From assembly GCA_948976265.1 (NCBI GenBank), contig CARFUA010000004.1:94851-149252 (forward strand): 54,402 nucleotides of DNA, in the 5' to 3' direction. A program made the position numbers and the translations under genes. The first letter of the stretch is position 1; each line of letters opens with the position of its first letter. Under the pieces are notes generated by a model. The model did not search any database, was not told the DNA's origin, and saw only the letters and a program-made list of their open reading frames with translations. The stretch is from an uncultured Clostridia bacterium. Its GTDB lineage: Bacteria; Bacillota; Clostridia; TANB77; CAG-508. Positions 8,863 through 18,386 of the stretch are shown here, piece by piece.

Positions 8863-9540
8863 ATGGAAGCAAGTATATTAGTAGCAGATGATGAATTAAG
8901 AATGAGAAAATTGGTGAAGGATTTTTTGAAACAAAAAAATTACCATATTATTGAGGCTGAGGATGGAGAACAGGCATTAAATAAATTTAGTGAGAATCAG
9001 AATAAAATTAATTTGGTGATTTTAGATGTTATGATGCCTAAATTGGATGGTTGGTCAGTTTTAAGGCAAATTAGACAAATGGATAAGAATGTACCAATTA
9101 TTATGTTGACAGCAAGAGCTGAAGAGCAAGATGAATTATTTGGCTTTGAATTAGGGGTGGATGAATATATTACAAAACCATTTAGCCCTAAAATATTGGT
9201 GGCTCGTGTGGAAGCGATTTTGAAACGAACGAATCCAGTTAAAAAAGAATTAAAAAGTTATGGCGGAATTAAGATTGATAATGATGCTAGAACCGTTACA
9301 GTAGATGGAAAAAATGTTGAACTTAGTTTTCGTGAATATGAACTTTTGAAATATTTAGTGGACAATGAAAATATTGCGTTGTCACGTGACAAAATCTTAA
9401 ATACGGTCTGGAATTATGATTATTATGGCGATTCGAGGACGATTGATAGTCACATCAAAAAAATTCGTCATAAGCTTGGTAAAAAGGGAAAATATATTCA
9501 AACCATTCGTGGAATTGGTTATAAATTTGAGATAAAATAG
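8863..9540 (+). CDS. OmpR/PhoB-family response regulator
   Basis: 225 residues. The receiver domain has the ADDE acidic cluster, LVILDVMMPKLDGW with the phospho-Asp, and ITKPFSP with the conserved Lys. The C-terminal winged helix covers about residues 128-225, with LSFREYELLKYL, the DNA-reading helix SRTIDSHIKKIRHKLG and IRGIGYKFE. A GGGAGGAAAT ribosome binding site precedes it. It is 9 bases from the histidine kinase gene, with which it forms a two-component system. The stimulus and regulon are not evident from the sequence. Confidence 0.95.
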   Translation: MEASILVADDELRMRKLVKDFLKQKNYHIIEAEDGEQALNKFSENQNKINLVILDVMMPKLDGWSVLRQIRQMDKNVPIIMLTARAEEQDELFGFELGVDEYITKPFSPKILVARVEAILKRTNPVKKELKSYGGIKIDNDARTVTVDGKNVELSFREYELLKYLVDNENIALSRDKILNTVWNYDYYGDSRTIDSHIKKIRHKLGKKGKYIQTIRGIGYKFEIK

Positions 9541-9549
9541 GGGTTTTAG

Positions 9550-11058
9550 ATGAAGAAAATGTTTCAATCGGTTCGAACGAAATTATTTTTGACGCTTTGC
9601 ATTGTGATTATTATGATTATTGCTTTTTTGGTAATTATTAACAATGTAGTGTTGGAGAGTTTTTACTATTATTCGAAAAAAAATGCTTCTTTGGAAGCTT
9701 TTGATTATATTAATCAAAAGATGAATGATACTGAATTTGCTGATTTTTCGATAGAATTGGAAAAGCTTTCTTTGGCGAATCATTTTGATATTATTATTAA
9801 ACAGCAAGAAAATGAAATTTATGCGACGAATAAAGATTTTTCGGAAGATTTTGGCGAGATTCCAGAAGTGAAATATGATGTGGAATATAATGTTTTTAGG
9901 CAAGATGATATTATGTATTCTGACCAAAATGTAACAATTCGAAAAATCCAGGATAAGAAAAATGGTGTCAATTTTATATTGCTTGTTGGAACTTTGGAGA
10001 ATGGCAATACGCTTTTTATTCGTATGCCGATTACGTTAATTAAAGAAAGTGTTGAAATTTCAAATAAATTGTTGTATTTAATTGCATTGATTGCAGTTGT
10101 TTTGGGAGGAATTGCGATTACTTGGATAACGGAAAAGTTTACCAAGCCAATTGAGGAATTGAACGATATTGCAAATAAAATGGCAAACCTAGATTTTACA
10201 AAAAAATATCGTATTCATGATAATAATGATGAAATTGATGCATTGGGAAAAAGTATTAATACGATGTCGATTAAGCTAGAAGATACGATTCAGCAATTGA
10301 AACGAAATAATATGGAGTTGGAGCGTGACATTGAAGAAAAGTCTAAAATTGATGAAATGCGAAAACAATTTATTTCCGATGTTTCCCACGAATTAAAAAC
10401 GCCAATTGCTTTAATTCAAGGCTATTCGGAAGGCTTGATTGAAAATATTAATTCAGATGAAGAAAGCCGTAAATTTTATGCAGATGTCATCTTAGATGAG
10501 GCAAATAAGATGGATATTTTGGTTAAAAAATTGTTAGAACTGATGAAGCTAGAATATGGAGAAAGAGAATTTAATGATGCGAAATTTGATATGGTGGAGT
10601 TAATCCATGAAATGATTCGTAATTCAAAAGTGATGCTTGAAGAACAAAAGGTTAAAGTAGAGTTTAAAGCAAAAGAGCCAATCTATGTTTTTGCAGATAG
10701 TTTTTATATTGAACAAGTGATTCGTAACTATTTTACAAACGCGATGAAAAATGTCAAAAAGGTGAAGGGACAAAAAAGGATTAAAATTTCGATTCGAAAT
10801 AGAGAGAAAAATATTGTAAGAGTTTCTGTATTTAATTCAGGAGAACCAATTTCAGAAGAAAATTTGAATCGAATTTGGACACGATTTTACAAAGTGGATC
10901 AATCGAGAAATCGAAATCGTGGTGGAACGGGAATTGGTTTGGCTTTGGTAAAAGCGATTATGAATCAATATGGAAGTGATTTCGGTGTGCAAAATAAAAA
11001 AGATGGTGTGGAGTTTTATTTTGAGGTTAAGTTAGCACTTGGCGAAGAATTAGGATAA
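9550..11058 (+). CDS. Membrane sensor histidine kinase
   Basis: 502 residues. A first membrane helix lies near residues 12-34 and a second near 172-192, with an extracytoplasmic sensor of about 135 residues between them. Next come HAMP (KFTKPIEELNDIANKMANL), the H-box FISDVSHELKTPIALIQG with the phospho-His, the N-box NYFTNAMKN, and the ATP-lid GGTGIGLALVKAI. It pairs with the regulator 9 bases upstream. The start ATG has only a weak GGGG-type site (TAGGGGTTTTAG), consistent with translational coupling to that gene. Confidence 0.95.
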   Translation: MKKMFQSVRTKLFLTLCIVIIMIIAFLVIINNVVLESFYYYSKKNASLEAFDYINQKMNDTEFADFSIELEKLSLANHFDIIIKQQENEIYATNKDFSEDFGEIPEVKYDVEYNVFRQDDIMYSDQNVTIRKIQDKKNGVNFILLVGTLENGNTLFIRMPITLIKESVEISNKLLYLIALIAVVLGGIAITWITEKFTKPIEELNDIANKMANLDFTKKYRIHDNNDEIDALGKSINTMSIKLEDTIQQLKRNNMELERDIEEKSKIDEMRKQFISDVSHELKTPIALIQGYSEGLIENINSDEESRKFYADVILDEANKMDILVKKLLELMKLEYGEREFNDAKFDMVELIHEMIRNSKVMLEEQKVKVEFKAKEPIYVFADSFYIEQVIRNYFTNAMKNVKKVKGQKRIKISIRNREKNIVRVSVFNSGEPISEENLNRIWTRFYKVDQSRNRNRGGTGIGLALVKAIMNQYGSDFGVQNKKDGVEFYFEVKLALGEELG

Positions 11059-11074
11059 GGATGTGTAGAAAAAA

Positions 11075-12977
11075 ATGAAATTAATCATTACAGAAAAACC
11101 GTCTGTTGCGATGGAATTTGCGAAGGCATTGAAAGTGAATACAACGCGAAAAAATGGCTATTTGGAAGGCGCAGAATGGATTATTACTTGGTGTGTTGGT
11201 CATTTGGTGACGATGTCGTATCCAGAAAAATATGATGAAAATTTAAAAAAATGGCGTTTGGAAACATTGCCTTTCTTGCCAGAAGAGTATAAATATGAGA
11301 TTATTCCAGCGGTGGAAAAACAGTTTTATATTGTGCAAGGTTTATTGCAAAGAGAAGATGTGACCGAAATTTACAATGCAGGTGACTCGGGACGTGAAGG
11401 AGAATATATCCAAAGACTTGTTTTTAGAATGGCAAATCCAAATCCAAAAGCAGAAATGAAACGTGTTTGGATTGATTCACAAACGGAAGAGGAAATTTTG
11501 CGTGGGATTCGGGGAAGCGAAAAATATGCACGAATATGACAGTTTATCGGATTCAGCATATTTGAGGGCAAAGGAAGATTATTTGATTGGAATTAATTTT
11601 TCGAGATTGTTGTCAATTATTTTTGGAAGACGTATTGCAAAAGATATTGGCGAAGACCGTGTTTCTGTGTCGGTTGGGAGAGTGATGACTTGTGTTTTGG
11701 GAATGGTGGTTTCGCGTGAAAGAGAAATTCGAAATTTTGTGAAAACGAAATATTATAAAGTAATTGGAAATTTTGGAGAAGAGGAATCATCGTTTAAAGC
11801 GGAATGGAAAGTGAATGAAAAATCTCCGTATTTTGAGAGTCGTTTGTTATATAATGATTCTGGTTTTAAAACAGAAGAAGAGGCGAAGAAATTAATTGCT
11901 AGTTTGGAAGGCAAAAAAGCAGTTGTAACAGAGCTTAAAAAATCGAAGCAAAAGGAAAATGCGCCACTTTTATTTAATTTGGCGGAAATTCAAAATGAGT
12001 GTACGAAAAATTTTAAGATTAAGCCGGATGAAACGTTAGAAATCATTCAAGAATTGTATGAAAAAAAGCTTGTGACGTATCCTAGAACAGATGCAAGAGT
12101 ATTATCAACAGCGGTTGCAAAGGAAATTGGAAAAAATTTGAATGGACTGTATAAAAATTTTAAAGAGGAAGAAGTTAGTCAATATATTAAAAAAATGATT
12201 GATGAAAAATATAGCACTAATTTGGTGAAAACGAAATATGTAAATGATAGCAAAATTACAGACCATTATGCGATTATTCCAACAGGACAAGGATTGGAAA
12301 ATTATGAAAAGTTGTCGGATTTGAAGAAAAGTGTATATAAATTGATTGTGAAACGATTTATTGCCATTTTTTATCCGCCTGCGGAATATAACAAAGTATC
12401 GGCTACACTTTCGATTGAAAATGAACTATTTACTGCTAGTGGAAAAGTTTGTACAAAACAGGGATTTTTGGAGGTTTTGAAGAATAAGACAAAAAATGAA
12501 GATTCTTCGAATTTGGAGATTTTGGCAAATTTGAAGAAAAATCAAGAAATTGCTGTACTTGCCTTTGAAACAAAAGAGGCGGAGACATCACCACCAAGCC
12601 GTTATAATTCGGGTTCGATGATTTTGGCAATGGAAAATGCAGGAAAATTAATTGAAGATGAGCTTTTGAGAGAACAAATCAAGGGAGCAGGCATTGGTAC
12701 GAGTGCGACAAGGGCGGCAATTATTGAAAAATTGGAAAGAATTCAGTATTTAGCGATTAATCCGAAAACGCAAATTATTACGCCAACGATAAAAGGAGAA
12801 GCAATTTATGATGTGGTACAAAAGGCAATGCCAGATATGCTGAATCCAGAATTGACGGCAAGTTGGGAAAAAGGTTTGGATATGGTTGCGAAAAAAGAAA
12901 TAGAACCAGAAATTTTTATGGGGAAATTGGAGAAGTATATTAAGGGAAAGTTTGAGAGAATGGTGGTAAAATATTAA
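11075..12977 (+). CDS. topB: DNA topoisomerase III, split by a +1 frameshift at CGG codon 146
   Basis: The zero frame gives 154 residues with Toprim signatures (LIITEKPSVAMEFAKAL and AGDSGREGEYIQRL) and stops at 11539. The +1 frame continues with MHEYDSLSDSAYLRAKEDYL, the active-site KLVTYPRTDARVLS (catalytic Tyr) and the rest of a type IA topoisomerase to 12977. The only point where the two halves join correctly is the in-frame CGG at 11510-11512, followed by G. Skipping one base gives IxEAKNMHEYD and a 633-residue protein without a C-terminal zinc domain. The enzyme relaxes or decatenates DNA through a 5'-phosphotyrosine. The flanking sequence is intact and shows no decay, which argues against a pseudogene. 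Confidence 0.88.
11510..11513 (+). other. CGG +1 frameshift site in topB (CGG-G)
   Basis: Context is GGG ATT CGG GGA: the zero frame ends in a stop 27 bases later. Reading ATT, skipping C, then GGG GAA GCG restores topoisomerase III. Confidence 0.8.
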
Positions 12978-13010
12978 GGGGGAAATTTTTCTAAAATTTT
13001 GAGAAAACAC

Positions 13011-13039
13011 TTGATTTTTTTTAAATTATGTAGTAGAAT
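13011..13039 (+). promoter_or_regulatory. Sigma-A promoter of rpsO
   Basis: TTGATT (13011-13016), 17-base spacer, TAGAAT (13034-13039), about 85 bases upstream of the S15 start. The leader between them may carry the S15 autoregulatory structure, but I could not fold it convincingly. Confidence 0.65.
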
Positions 13040-13124
13040 AATTACATACCATTTTCTTAGTTTATGGGAAAAACCTACCTTAAACTCAGTTTATGGCAAA
13101 TTAAAAAATAGGAGGATTTTTGTG

Positions 13125-13394
13125 ATGACAAAGGAAAGAAAACAAGAAATTATTAATACTTATAAAAGAGAGGAAAATGATACTGGTTCACCAGAAGTTC
13201 AAATTGCTCTTTTAACAGAAAGAATTACAGAATTAACAGAACATTTAAAAATTCACCAAAAAGATAATCATTCTAGAAGAGGATTATTGAAGATGGTTGG
13301 TAAAAGAAGAAGTTTGTTGAAATATTTGGCAAAAAAAGATGTTAATCGTTATAGAGAAATATCTGAAAAATTGTCAATTCGTAAAACAATATAA
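13125..13394 (+). CDS. rpsO: 30S ribosomal protein S15
   Basis: 89 residues, the standard S15 length, beginning MTKERKQEIINTYKREENDTGSPEVQIALLTERI and including LKIHQKDNHSRRGLLKMVGKRR, which contacts 16S rRNA in the 30S platform. The ATG at 13125 follows AGGAGG with good spacing; an in-frame GTG lies one codon earlier. As in many bacteria, rpsO is found near pnp (16151), but here the two are separated by about 2.7 kb of accessory DNA. Confidence 0.97.
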   Translation: MTKERKQEIINTYKREENDTGSPEVQIALLTERITELTEHLKIHQKDNHSRRGLLKMVGKRRSLLKYLAKKDVNRYREISEKLSIRKTI

Positions 13395-13401
13395 AATACC
13401 A

Positions 13402-13437
13402 AAAGCCGGTTACTTGTTAAAAGTAATCGGCTTTAAA
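13402..13437 (+). terminator. rpsO terminator
   Basis: A 12-bp stem, AAAGCCGGTTAC (13402-13413) with GTAATCGGCTTT (13423-13434), ends in TTT just after the S15 stop codon. The T run is short. Confidence 0.7.
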
Positions 13438-13440
13438 AAT

Positions 13441-13635
13441 GATTTTAAGAGGTGTTTTTTGGAAATTTGGGGAAAAATGACTAAAAACACAAGAAAATTA
13501 ATGTAGGACAGTTTTAGGGATTTTTAAGAATATAAAAATGCAGGGTGTCAGAAAAATCACTTTTTTGGGAGAGGCGCTAGAATGGTCAGGAAGGGTGGTT
13601 TATTTTAAAAGTAGACATAAATCATTGAAAAGCAA
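13441..13635 (+). repeat. Diverged ~190-base intergenic repeat, copy A
   Basis: This gap without genes aligns over its whole length, in the same orientation, with 33611-33805. Shared blocks include ATTTTAAG at the start, GGGATTTTT, AGGGT(G/A)TCAGAAAAAT, CTAGAAT and TAGACATAAA. A possible stem (CTAAAA with TTTTAG, about 13481-13517) has its counterpart as a different stem in copy B. No ORF of note is present. It may be a structured RNA family or a relic mobile element. Confidence 0.6.
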
Positions 13636-13690
13636 GTTAAAGGTCCCTAAAGTGGAGCTTAGAAGCTTTTAGAGGAGAATGAGAAAAGAC

Positions 13691-13719
13691 TTTACAAATT
13701 ATGTAAAATATGATATAAT
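13691..13719 (+). promoter_or_regulatory. Sigma-A promoter of accessory gene 13766
   Basis: TTTACA (13691-13696), 17-base spacer and TATAAT (13714-13719). The promoter lies inside the 5' extension of the open frame, which shows that the real start is the ATG at 13766. The sequence TTTACAAATTATGTAA is shared with the promoter at 51975-52003. Confidence 0.8.
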
Positions 13720-13765
13720 TTCACCATTAACCGTATACGCGGATGATAGAAAGGAGAAAAACACA

Positions 13766-14884
13766 ATGTGGAACCGGAAAAACGAGGCAAATTATTTAGG
13801 ACAAATTTTGTTGGAGCAAGAGGCAGATAGCAAGAAAAAACGGCGTGATAAAAATGCAACCCAATCTTCCAAATGGAACTTGGTGCTTCCTCAAAATTAT
13901 GAAAGAATCTTGCAGAGGTTTTGGGGAACTTCAGAATTTGGAGAGTTGTTGGAAGCGTTAACAAGAGAGCAACGGAAGCGGATGTATGAATCAATTTCGG
14001 ATGCTATGTTGGAAAAAGTATTTTGCGAAGTGCCGGATGTAGTGCAAGAAAGAATTGCTGAATGCTCGTTTGAACGTCTGGAGCGCTTTTTTAATGAAGC
14101 ATCAATTTCTCAGGCGTACCCAGTTTTTATGCTTGCTGATTTTGACCTGCAGTGTCTTGTGGTGACGGATATGTTATCGCAAGAAAGTTTGATGGCTTAT
14201 GCACGATATGGGTCTGCAAACGAGGATAAGGAAAGCTTTTTGAGGGTTATTGAAAAAATCTATGTAGAAGGCAGAATAATCCAAAGGAAATGCTTTATCA
14301 GAAAGTTGGCACTTATGCCAGCAGAATGGATAGCAAAGTTGCTGGAGAAATACAACTCAGAACTTGCTTGTGCTATTCTGGAGGAAATGGAAGCAGAGCA
14401 TAAACATGAAACTTTTCAGGCAATTCGGAAGGAAGCACTGTATGCTGTGTTGCGAAGATGCAACTTCTTACTCATCGATAAAACGAAGAGTTTTCCGATT
14501 AGCAGACTTACAGATGAGGAACGGCGGAGTGTTTTTGAGATTTTGAGACAAGAATGGAAACCTTCTGAGATACGTCAATTTTTCTGCACAGACGATTTCA
14601 TTGAAAGTTTTTATCCAATTGTAAGTCTGGCAGATAAAGAATATCTTTTGTATGAGGTATTTTTGGCTAATGAGTTGCCAATTGTGTATCAACGTTTGCA
14701 GATTTCAGAACGTAGGGAAATGATTTTGCTCATGATTGGTGAAAAAGGAACAACACAGTATGATTATGTCATACTGGAAGAAGCGATTGAGGTATTAGAA
14801 CAATTTGCCTCTGATGGACTGGATTATTATGAACAACTTACCTTAGAAGATTTAAGGGAAAGAGTTCTAAAAGTTTCTGAATAG
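13766..14884 (+). CDS. Unrecognised helical accessory protein (372 aa)
   Basis: I do not recognise this family. The start at 13766 follows AAAGGAG and the promoter at 13691; the frame is open 87 bases further upstream but that part overlaps the promoter. The protein is soluble, almost wholly alpha-helical in appearance and rich in Glu, Leu and Arg. It contains degenerate helical units (for example IAKLLEKYNSELACAILEEM). The C-terminal half (from FLLIDKTKSFPISRL) is similar to the next gene, so the two are paralogs. Codon style differs from the core genes: seven in-frame CGG codons (13775, 13841, 13973, 13979, 14426, 14522, 14525) and frequent CTG. This suggests horizontal acquisition between rpsO and pnp. 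Confidence 0.7.
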   Translation: MWNRKNEANYLGQILLEQEADSKKKRRDKNATQSSKWNLVLPQNYERILQRFWGTSEFGELLEALTREQRKRMYESISDAMLEKVFCEVPDVVQERIAECSFERLERFFNEASISQAYPVFMLADFDLQCLVVTDMLSQESLMAYARYGSANEDKESFLRVIEKIYVEGRIIQRKCFIRKLALMPAEWIAKLLEKYNSELACAILEEMEAEHKHETFQAIRKEALYAVLRRCNFLLIDKTKSFPISRLTDEERRSVFEILRQEWKPSEIRQFFCTDDFIESFYPIVSLADKEYLLYEVFLANELPIVYQRLQISERREMILLMIGEKGTTQYDYVILEEAIEVLEQFASDGLDYYEQLTLEDLRERVLKVSE

Positions 14885-14941
14885 TGTTTACAATAAAACG
14901 CTAAAAATTCGTATAACACGAAAATTAGAAAGGAGAATGCT

Positions 14942-15935
14942 ATGGATTATGTAAAAGAGGCAAAGAAGATGCTGAAGGAGCGTCAGCGGAAATTAAAATG
15001 CCTAAGCAAAAAAATGATTTTCAGAGTCTTTGGTCTGGGCTGTATCCTCGTGACAGAGAAGCTTTGTTAAGATTAGCTTGGGCAAATAATGAATCCAAAT
15101 TTCTTATGAACAGTTTGTCCGAGGGCCTTTGTGAAGATTTTTGGGAAGAGGTTTCGGATGAAACATTAATTTTGTTTTTGGAAAAAAATCCGAAAACTAT
15201 CGGAAAAATTTTACTGAATGGAGTATCTGAGGCAAGGCGAGATGCTCTGTTTCTTAGTAGTTCTGGTGAGAAGGAAAAGGAAACTTATCGATTTTTTGAA
15301 GTGGCGGATAGCAGAACACAGGGGAGTTGATAAAGGAATTTCCAAGCATTGTTGAAGCATATTTGGAAGAAACAGTGCTGTATAAGAAAACGGATGTTTT
15401 TTTGAAAGTCGTTGAAGATTTGGAGCCAAGCTTGTATTGGAGAGTTATTGAACAAATTGCAGGTACAACACCAGAGCTGATTGCAGGCATTTTGGAATTG
15501 GCACAACCGAAAATAGCACAGGATATTTTGTTAGATATGAAACAGGATGAAATTGAGGCTCTTTATGAGATGATTTCAGATCAAGACTTATACAAAATCC
15601 TGAAAAAAACTGATTATTTACTTATGCTTAGCGGTAAAAATTTTCCAATAACGAGGCTGAAAGAAAAAGAAAAAAAAGAGATTTTGAAATGCTTTTACGT
15701 TTTATGCCGAGATGAAAAAGTAGAGTTCTTGGAGCAGTTGGATGAGAATATGTGCTGGGAATTATATGGTCAGTTATCTAAAAATGACCAGCAGGATATT
15801 CTGGAATTGGTTGAGGATGAAATGGCTTTCTTTATTTTAAATGAAAAGAAATGCAAAGGAGAAAAATTTAGTTTTTGGGAGCAAATGCTCTATGACAAAT
15901 TGAAAGCGGATAAGAAAGAAATAGGAATTCAGTAG
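14942..15935 (+). pseudogene. Second accessory paralog, broken by two single-base deletions
   Basis: A GAAAGGAG site and ATG (14942) start MDYVKEAKKMLKERQRKLK, then the frame is lost. Adding one A to the A run at 14995-14998 continues into MPKQKNDFQSLW and the body ending at 15330. Adding one G to GGGG at 15321-15324 continues into ELIKEFPSIVEAYLEE and runs to 15935. The corrected product is about 331 residues and its part LLMLSGKNFPITRLKEKEKKEIL aligns with FLLIDKTKSFPISRLTDEERRSVF of the upstream gene. Both lesions are homopolymer deletions, not CGG events. Either the gene is decaying or the assembly has errors. One in-frame CGG (14987) is present. Function unknown. Confidence 0.65.
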
Positions 15936-15939
15936 GAAC

Positions 15940-15981
15940 TCCACGTGTTGTTTAGTGAAAATGACACGTGGGATTTTTTTT
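15940..15981 (+). terminator. Terminator after the accessory pair
   Basis: CCACGTGT (15941-15948) pairs with ACACGTGG (15964-15971), followed by eight T. Confidence 0.85.
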
Positions 15982-16000
15982 AGAATTAAATTAATTTTAC

Positions 16001-16029
16001 TTGCTTTTTTGGAAATTATATAGTACAAT
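16001..16029 (+). promoter_or_regulatory. Sigma-A promoter of pnp
   Basis: TTGCTT (16001-16006), 17-base spacer, TACAAT (16024-16029). It gives a leader of about 115 bases. Confidence 0.65.
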
Positions 16030-16044
16030 AGAATCAATTATTTA

Positions 16045-16117
16045 TTTGAAATAGTAGCTTGTGCAAAGTTTAAGATAAAGTTTAGCATTTTAAACTTTGT
16101 AGAGGTTACCTTTCAAA
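16045..16117 (+). promoter_or_regulatory. Structured pnp mRNA leader
   Basis: An outer TTTGAAA/TTTCAAA stem (16045-16051 with 16111-16117) encloses a 10-bp stem CAAAGTTTAA/TTAAACTTTG (16064-16073 with 16090-16099). Long double-stranded leaders of pnp are the target of RNase III and PNPase autoregulation in E. coli; a similar role here is inference. Confidence 0.55.
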
Positions 16118-16150
16118 TGAATAGTGAAATATTATTTTAGGAGGTAAAAT

Positions 16151-18257
16151 ATGGAAGTAAAAAAATATTCTATGGATTTAGCAGGAAGAGAGTTGACTAT
16201 TGAAACTGGAAAATATTGTGGTTTAGCCAATCGGAAGTGTGACGGTTCGTTATGGTGATACAGTGGTTTTAGTCAATGTAACAGCTTCAAAAGAACCAAA
16301 GGAAGGAATTGACTTTTTCCCATTATCGGTTGATTATGAAGAAAGATTGTATGCAGTTGGGAAAATTCCAGGTAGTTTTCAAAAAAGAGAAGGAAGACCA
16401 ACGGAAAAAGCAATTTTAACGTCACGTGTGATTGATAGACCAATTCGTCCGTTATTTCCAAAAGATTTTAGAAATGATGTTGTGGTGAGTTGTTTGGTAT
16501 TGTCAGTTGACCAAGATTGTTCACCAGAAATATGTAGTATGATTGGTTCATCTGCTGCACTTTCTATTTCGGATATTCCATTTGGTGGACCAACAGGTTC
16601 TGTAGCGGTTGGTTATGTGAATAACGAAATTATCATTAATCCAACGGAAAAACAAAGAGAAGAAAGTAGGCTAACTTTAACGGTTGCGGGAACGATGGAC
16701 AAGATTGCAATGATTGAAGCAGGAGCAGACGAAATTCCAGATGATACAATGCTAGAAGCCATTAAAAAAGCACATGTTGAAATTAAGAAAATCTGTGAAT
16801 TTATTTCAAAAATGAAAGCAGAAATTGGAAAACAAAAGTTTGAATATACGCATTTTATAGTAGATGAGGAAATTTATAAAATTATTTCAGATGAATTTGG
16901 TAGTCGTATGAAAGCAGATGTTCAAACAGCAGACAAGCCAGAAAGAGATGCAAAAATTGACCAATTTACAGTTGATGTGGAAAATTGGTATGCTGAAAAA
17001 TTTGGGGAAGAAAAGTTAGAAGAAGATAAAAAAGCAATAGCAGATGCTATTTATAAATTAGAGAAAAAGACAGTTCGTAAATTGATTTTGGAAGAACAAA
17101 AAAGAGTGGATGGCAGAGGAATTTACGATATTCGTCCGCTTTCTTGCGAAGTTGGTGTGCTTCCAAGAACGCATGGTAGTGCAGTATTTTCTCGTGGCAG
17201 AACACAAGTGATGTCAATTGTTACATTGGGAACAGCAAGCGAAGAACAAACTTTAGATGGGTTGGATAATGAAGATTCTAAACGTTATATTCATCATTAT
17301 AATTTCCCAGGTTATAGTGTAGGAGAGGCAAAAGCTTCTCGTGGACCAGGACGTCGTGAAGTGGGACATGGTGCTTTGGCAGAAAGAGCGCTTGTTCCAG
17401 TGATTCCAAGCAAAGAGGAATTTCCTTATACGATTCGTGTGGTATCTGAAATTTTGAGTTCGAATGGTTCAACATCACAAGGAAGTATTTGTGGTTCGAC
17501 TTTGGCTTTGATGGATGCTGGTGTTCCAATTAAAAAACCAGTAGCAGGAATTTCAACAGGTTTGATAACTGATGAAGAAAATCCAGAGAATTATGTTGTA
17601 ATCACGGATATTCAAGGAATTGAAGATTTCTTTGGAGATATGGATTTCAAAGTTGGCGGAACAAAAGATGGAATTACGGCAATTCAAGTGGATATTAAGG
17701 TTGATGGCTTATCCTATGAAGTGATTGAAGAAGCGTTTAGCAGAACGAAAAAAGCAAGAGCTTATATTTTAGATGAAATTATGTTAAAACAAATTGAGAA
17801 GCCACGTGACCAAATTTCAGAATATGCACCAAGAATTATTAATATGATGATTAATCCAGAGAAAATTCGTGATGTGATTGGAACTGGTGGAAAAGTAATT
17901 AATAAAATTATTGAGGAAACTGGCGTTAAAATTGATATTGAAGAAGATGGAAGAATTTTTATTTATTCTAATTCAAACGAAGAGGCGGAAGCTGCGCAAA
18001 TTATGATTGAAGAAATCACAAGAGAAATTGAGAAAGATGGAATTTATACGGGAAAAGTAGTCAGAATTGCGACTTTTGGTGCGTTTATTGATTTAGGTGG
18101 CGGAAAAGAAGGATTGCTTCATATTTCAAAGATTTCAAAAGAACGTGTTAATAAAGTTGAAGATGTATTAAAAGTTGGTGAGGAAGTAACTGTTAAGGTA
18201 ATTGAAATTGATGAACAGGGAAGAATTAATTTGAGTAAGAAGGATTTGTATGAATAA
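16151..18257 (+). CDS. pnp: Polynucleotide phosphorylase, split by a +1 frameshift at CGG codon 28
   Basis: The gene starts at 16151 after AGGAGG with MEVKKYSMDLAGRELTIETG. The zero frame stops after 36 codons, at 16258. A +1 shift at the in-frame CGG (16232-16234) gives LAN-G-SVTVRYGDTVVLV and runs on to 18257, a 701-residue PNPase of normal length. It has two RNase PH domains, the KH motif (IRDVIGTGGKVINKIIEETG) and an S1 domain ending KKDLYE. PNPase degrades RNA by phosphorolysis in the cytosol. No alternative start near 16239 has a ribosome binding site, and starting there would delete the first strands of the RNase PH fold. Intact downstream sequence argues for expression by frameshifting. 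Confidence 0.92.
16232..16235 (+). other. CGG +1 frameshift site in pnp (CGG-A)
   Basis: Context is GCC AAT CGG AAG. Skipping C gives GGA AGT GTG, and the Gly after Asn matches the usual A-N-G motif of PNPases. Confidence 0.88.
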
Positions 18258-18270
18258 ATTGAAAAAAAGG

Positions 18271-18298
18271 TTGACAAAATCAGAAAATAATATATAAT
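18271..18298 (+). promoter_or_regulatory. Promoter of the plus-strand small RNA, locus 1
   Basis: Perfect TTGACA (18271-18276) and TATAAT (18293-18298) with a 16-base spacer, only 13 bases after the pnp stop. No ORF with a ribosome binding site follows before a terminator. Confidence 0.8.
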
Positions 18299-18304
18299 AA
18301 AAAT

Positions 18305-18385
18305 ATAAATGCATATGAAAAACGAAAATTTAGATTGCATAAAAAAATTAAAAAACTGGTAGTGCGGCTACACTACCAGTTTTTT
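18305..18385 (+). ncRNA. Predicted ~80-base small RNA, possible type I antitoxin, locus 1
   Basis: Transcription from the 18271 promoter should start near 18305 and end at the strong hairpin at 18355-18380 and T run. The RNA converges on the small peptide gene on the other strand and overlaps the 3' end of its mRNA in the hairpin region. Locus 2 (24353-24438) has the same design. The antitoxin role is inference. Confidence 0.55.
18355..18385. terminator. Bidirectional terminator, locus 1
   Basis: A 10-bp perfect stem ACTGGTAGTG (18355-18364) with CACTACCAGT (18371-18380), with a T run on the right and an A run on the left, so it can end transcripts from both strands. Confidence 0.9.
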
Positions 18386-18386
18386 C

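Noticed and set aside
13679..13765. Longer N terminus for the accessory gene at 13766
   Set aside because: The extension contains the gene's own consensus promoter and lacks a ribosome binding site.
14942..15330. Treating the frameshift in the second accessory paralog as another CGG site
   Set aside because: An in-frame CGG lies at 14987, but a +1 shift there meets a stop at once. The frame is instead restored by one extra A at 14995-14998 and later one extra G at 15321-15324.
18305..18360. A 17-codon ORF inside the plus-strand RNA of locus 1
   Set aside because: It has no ribosome binding site, and the equivalent frame in locus 2 is only six codons with unrelated sequence.
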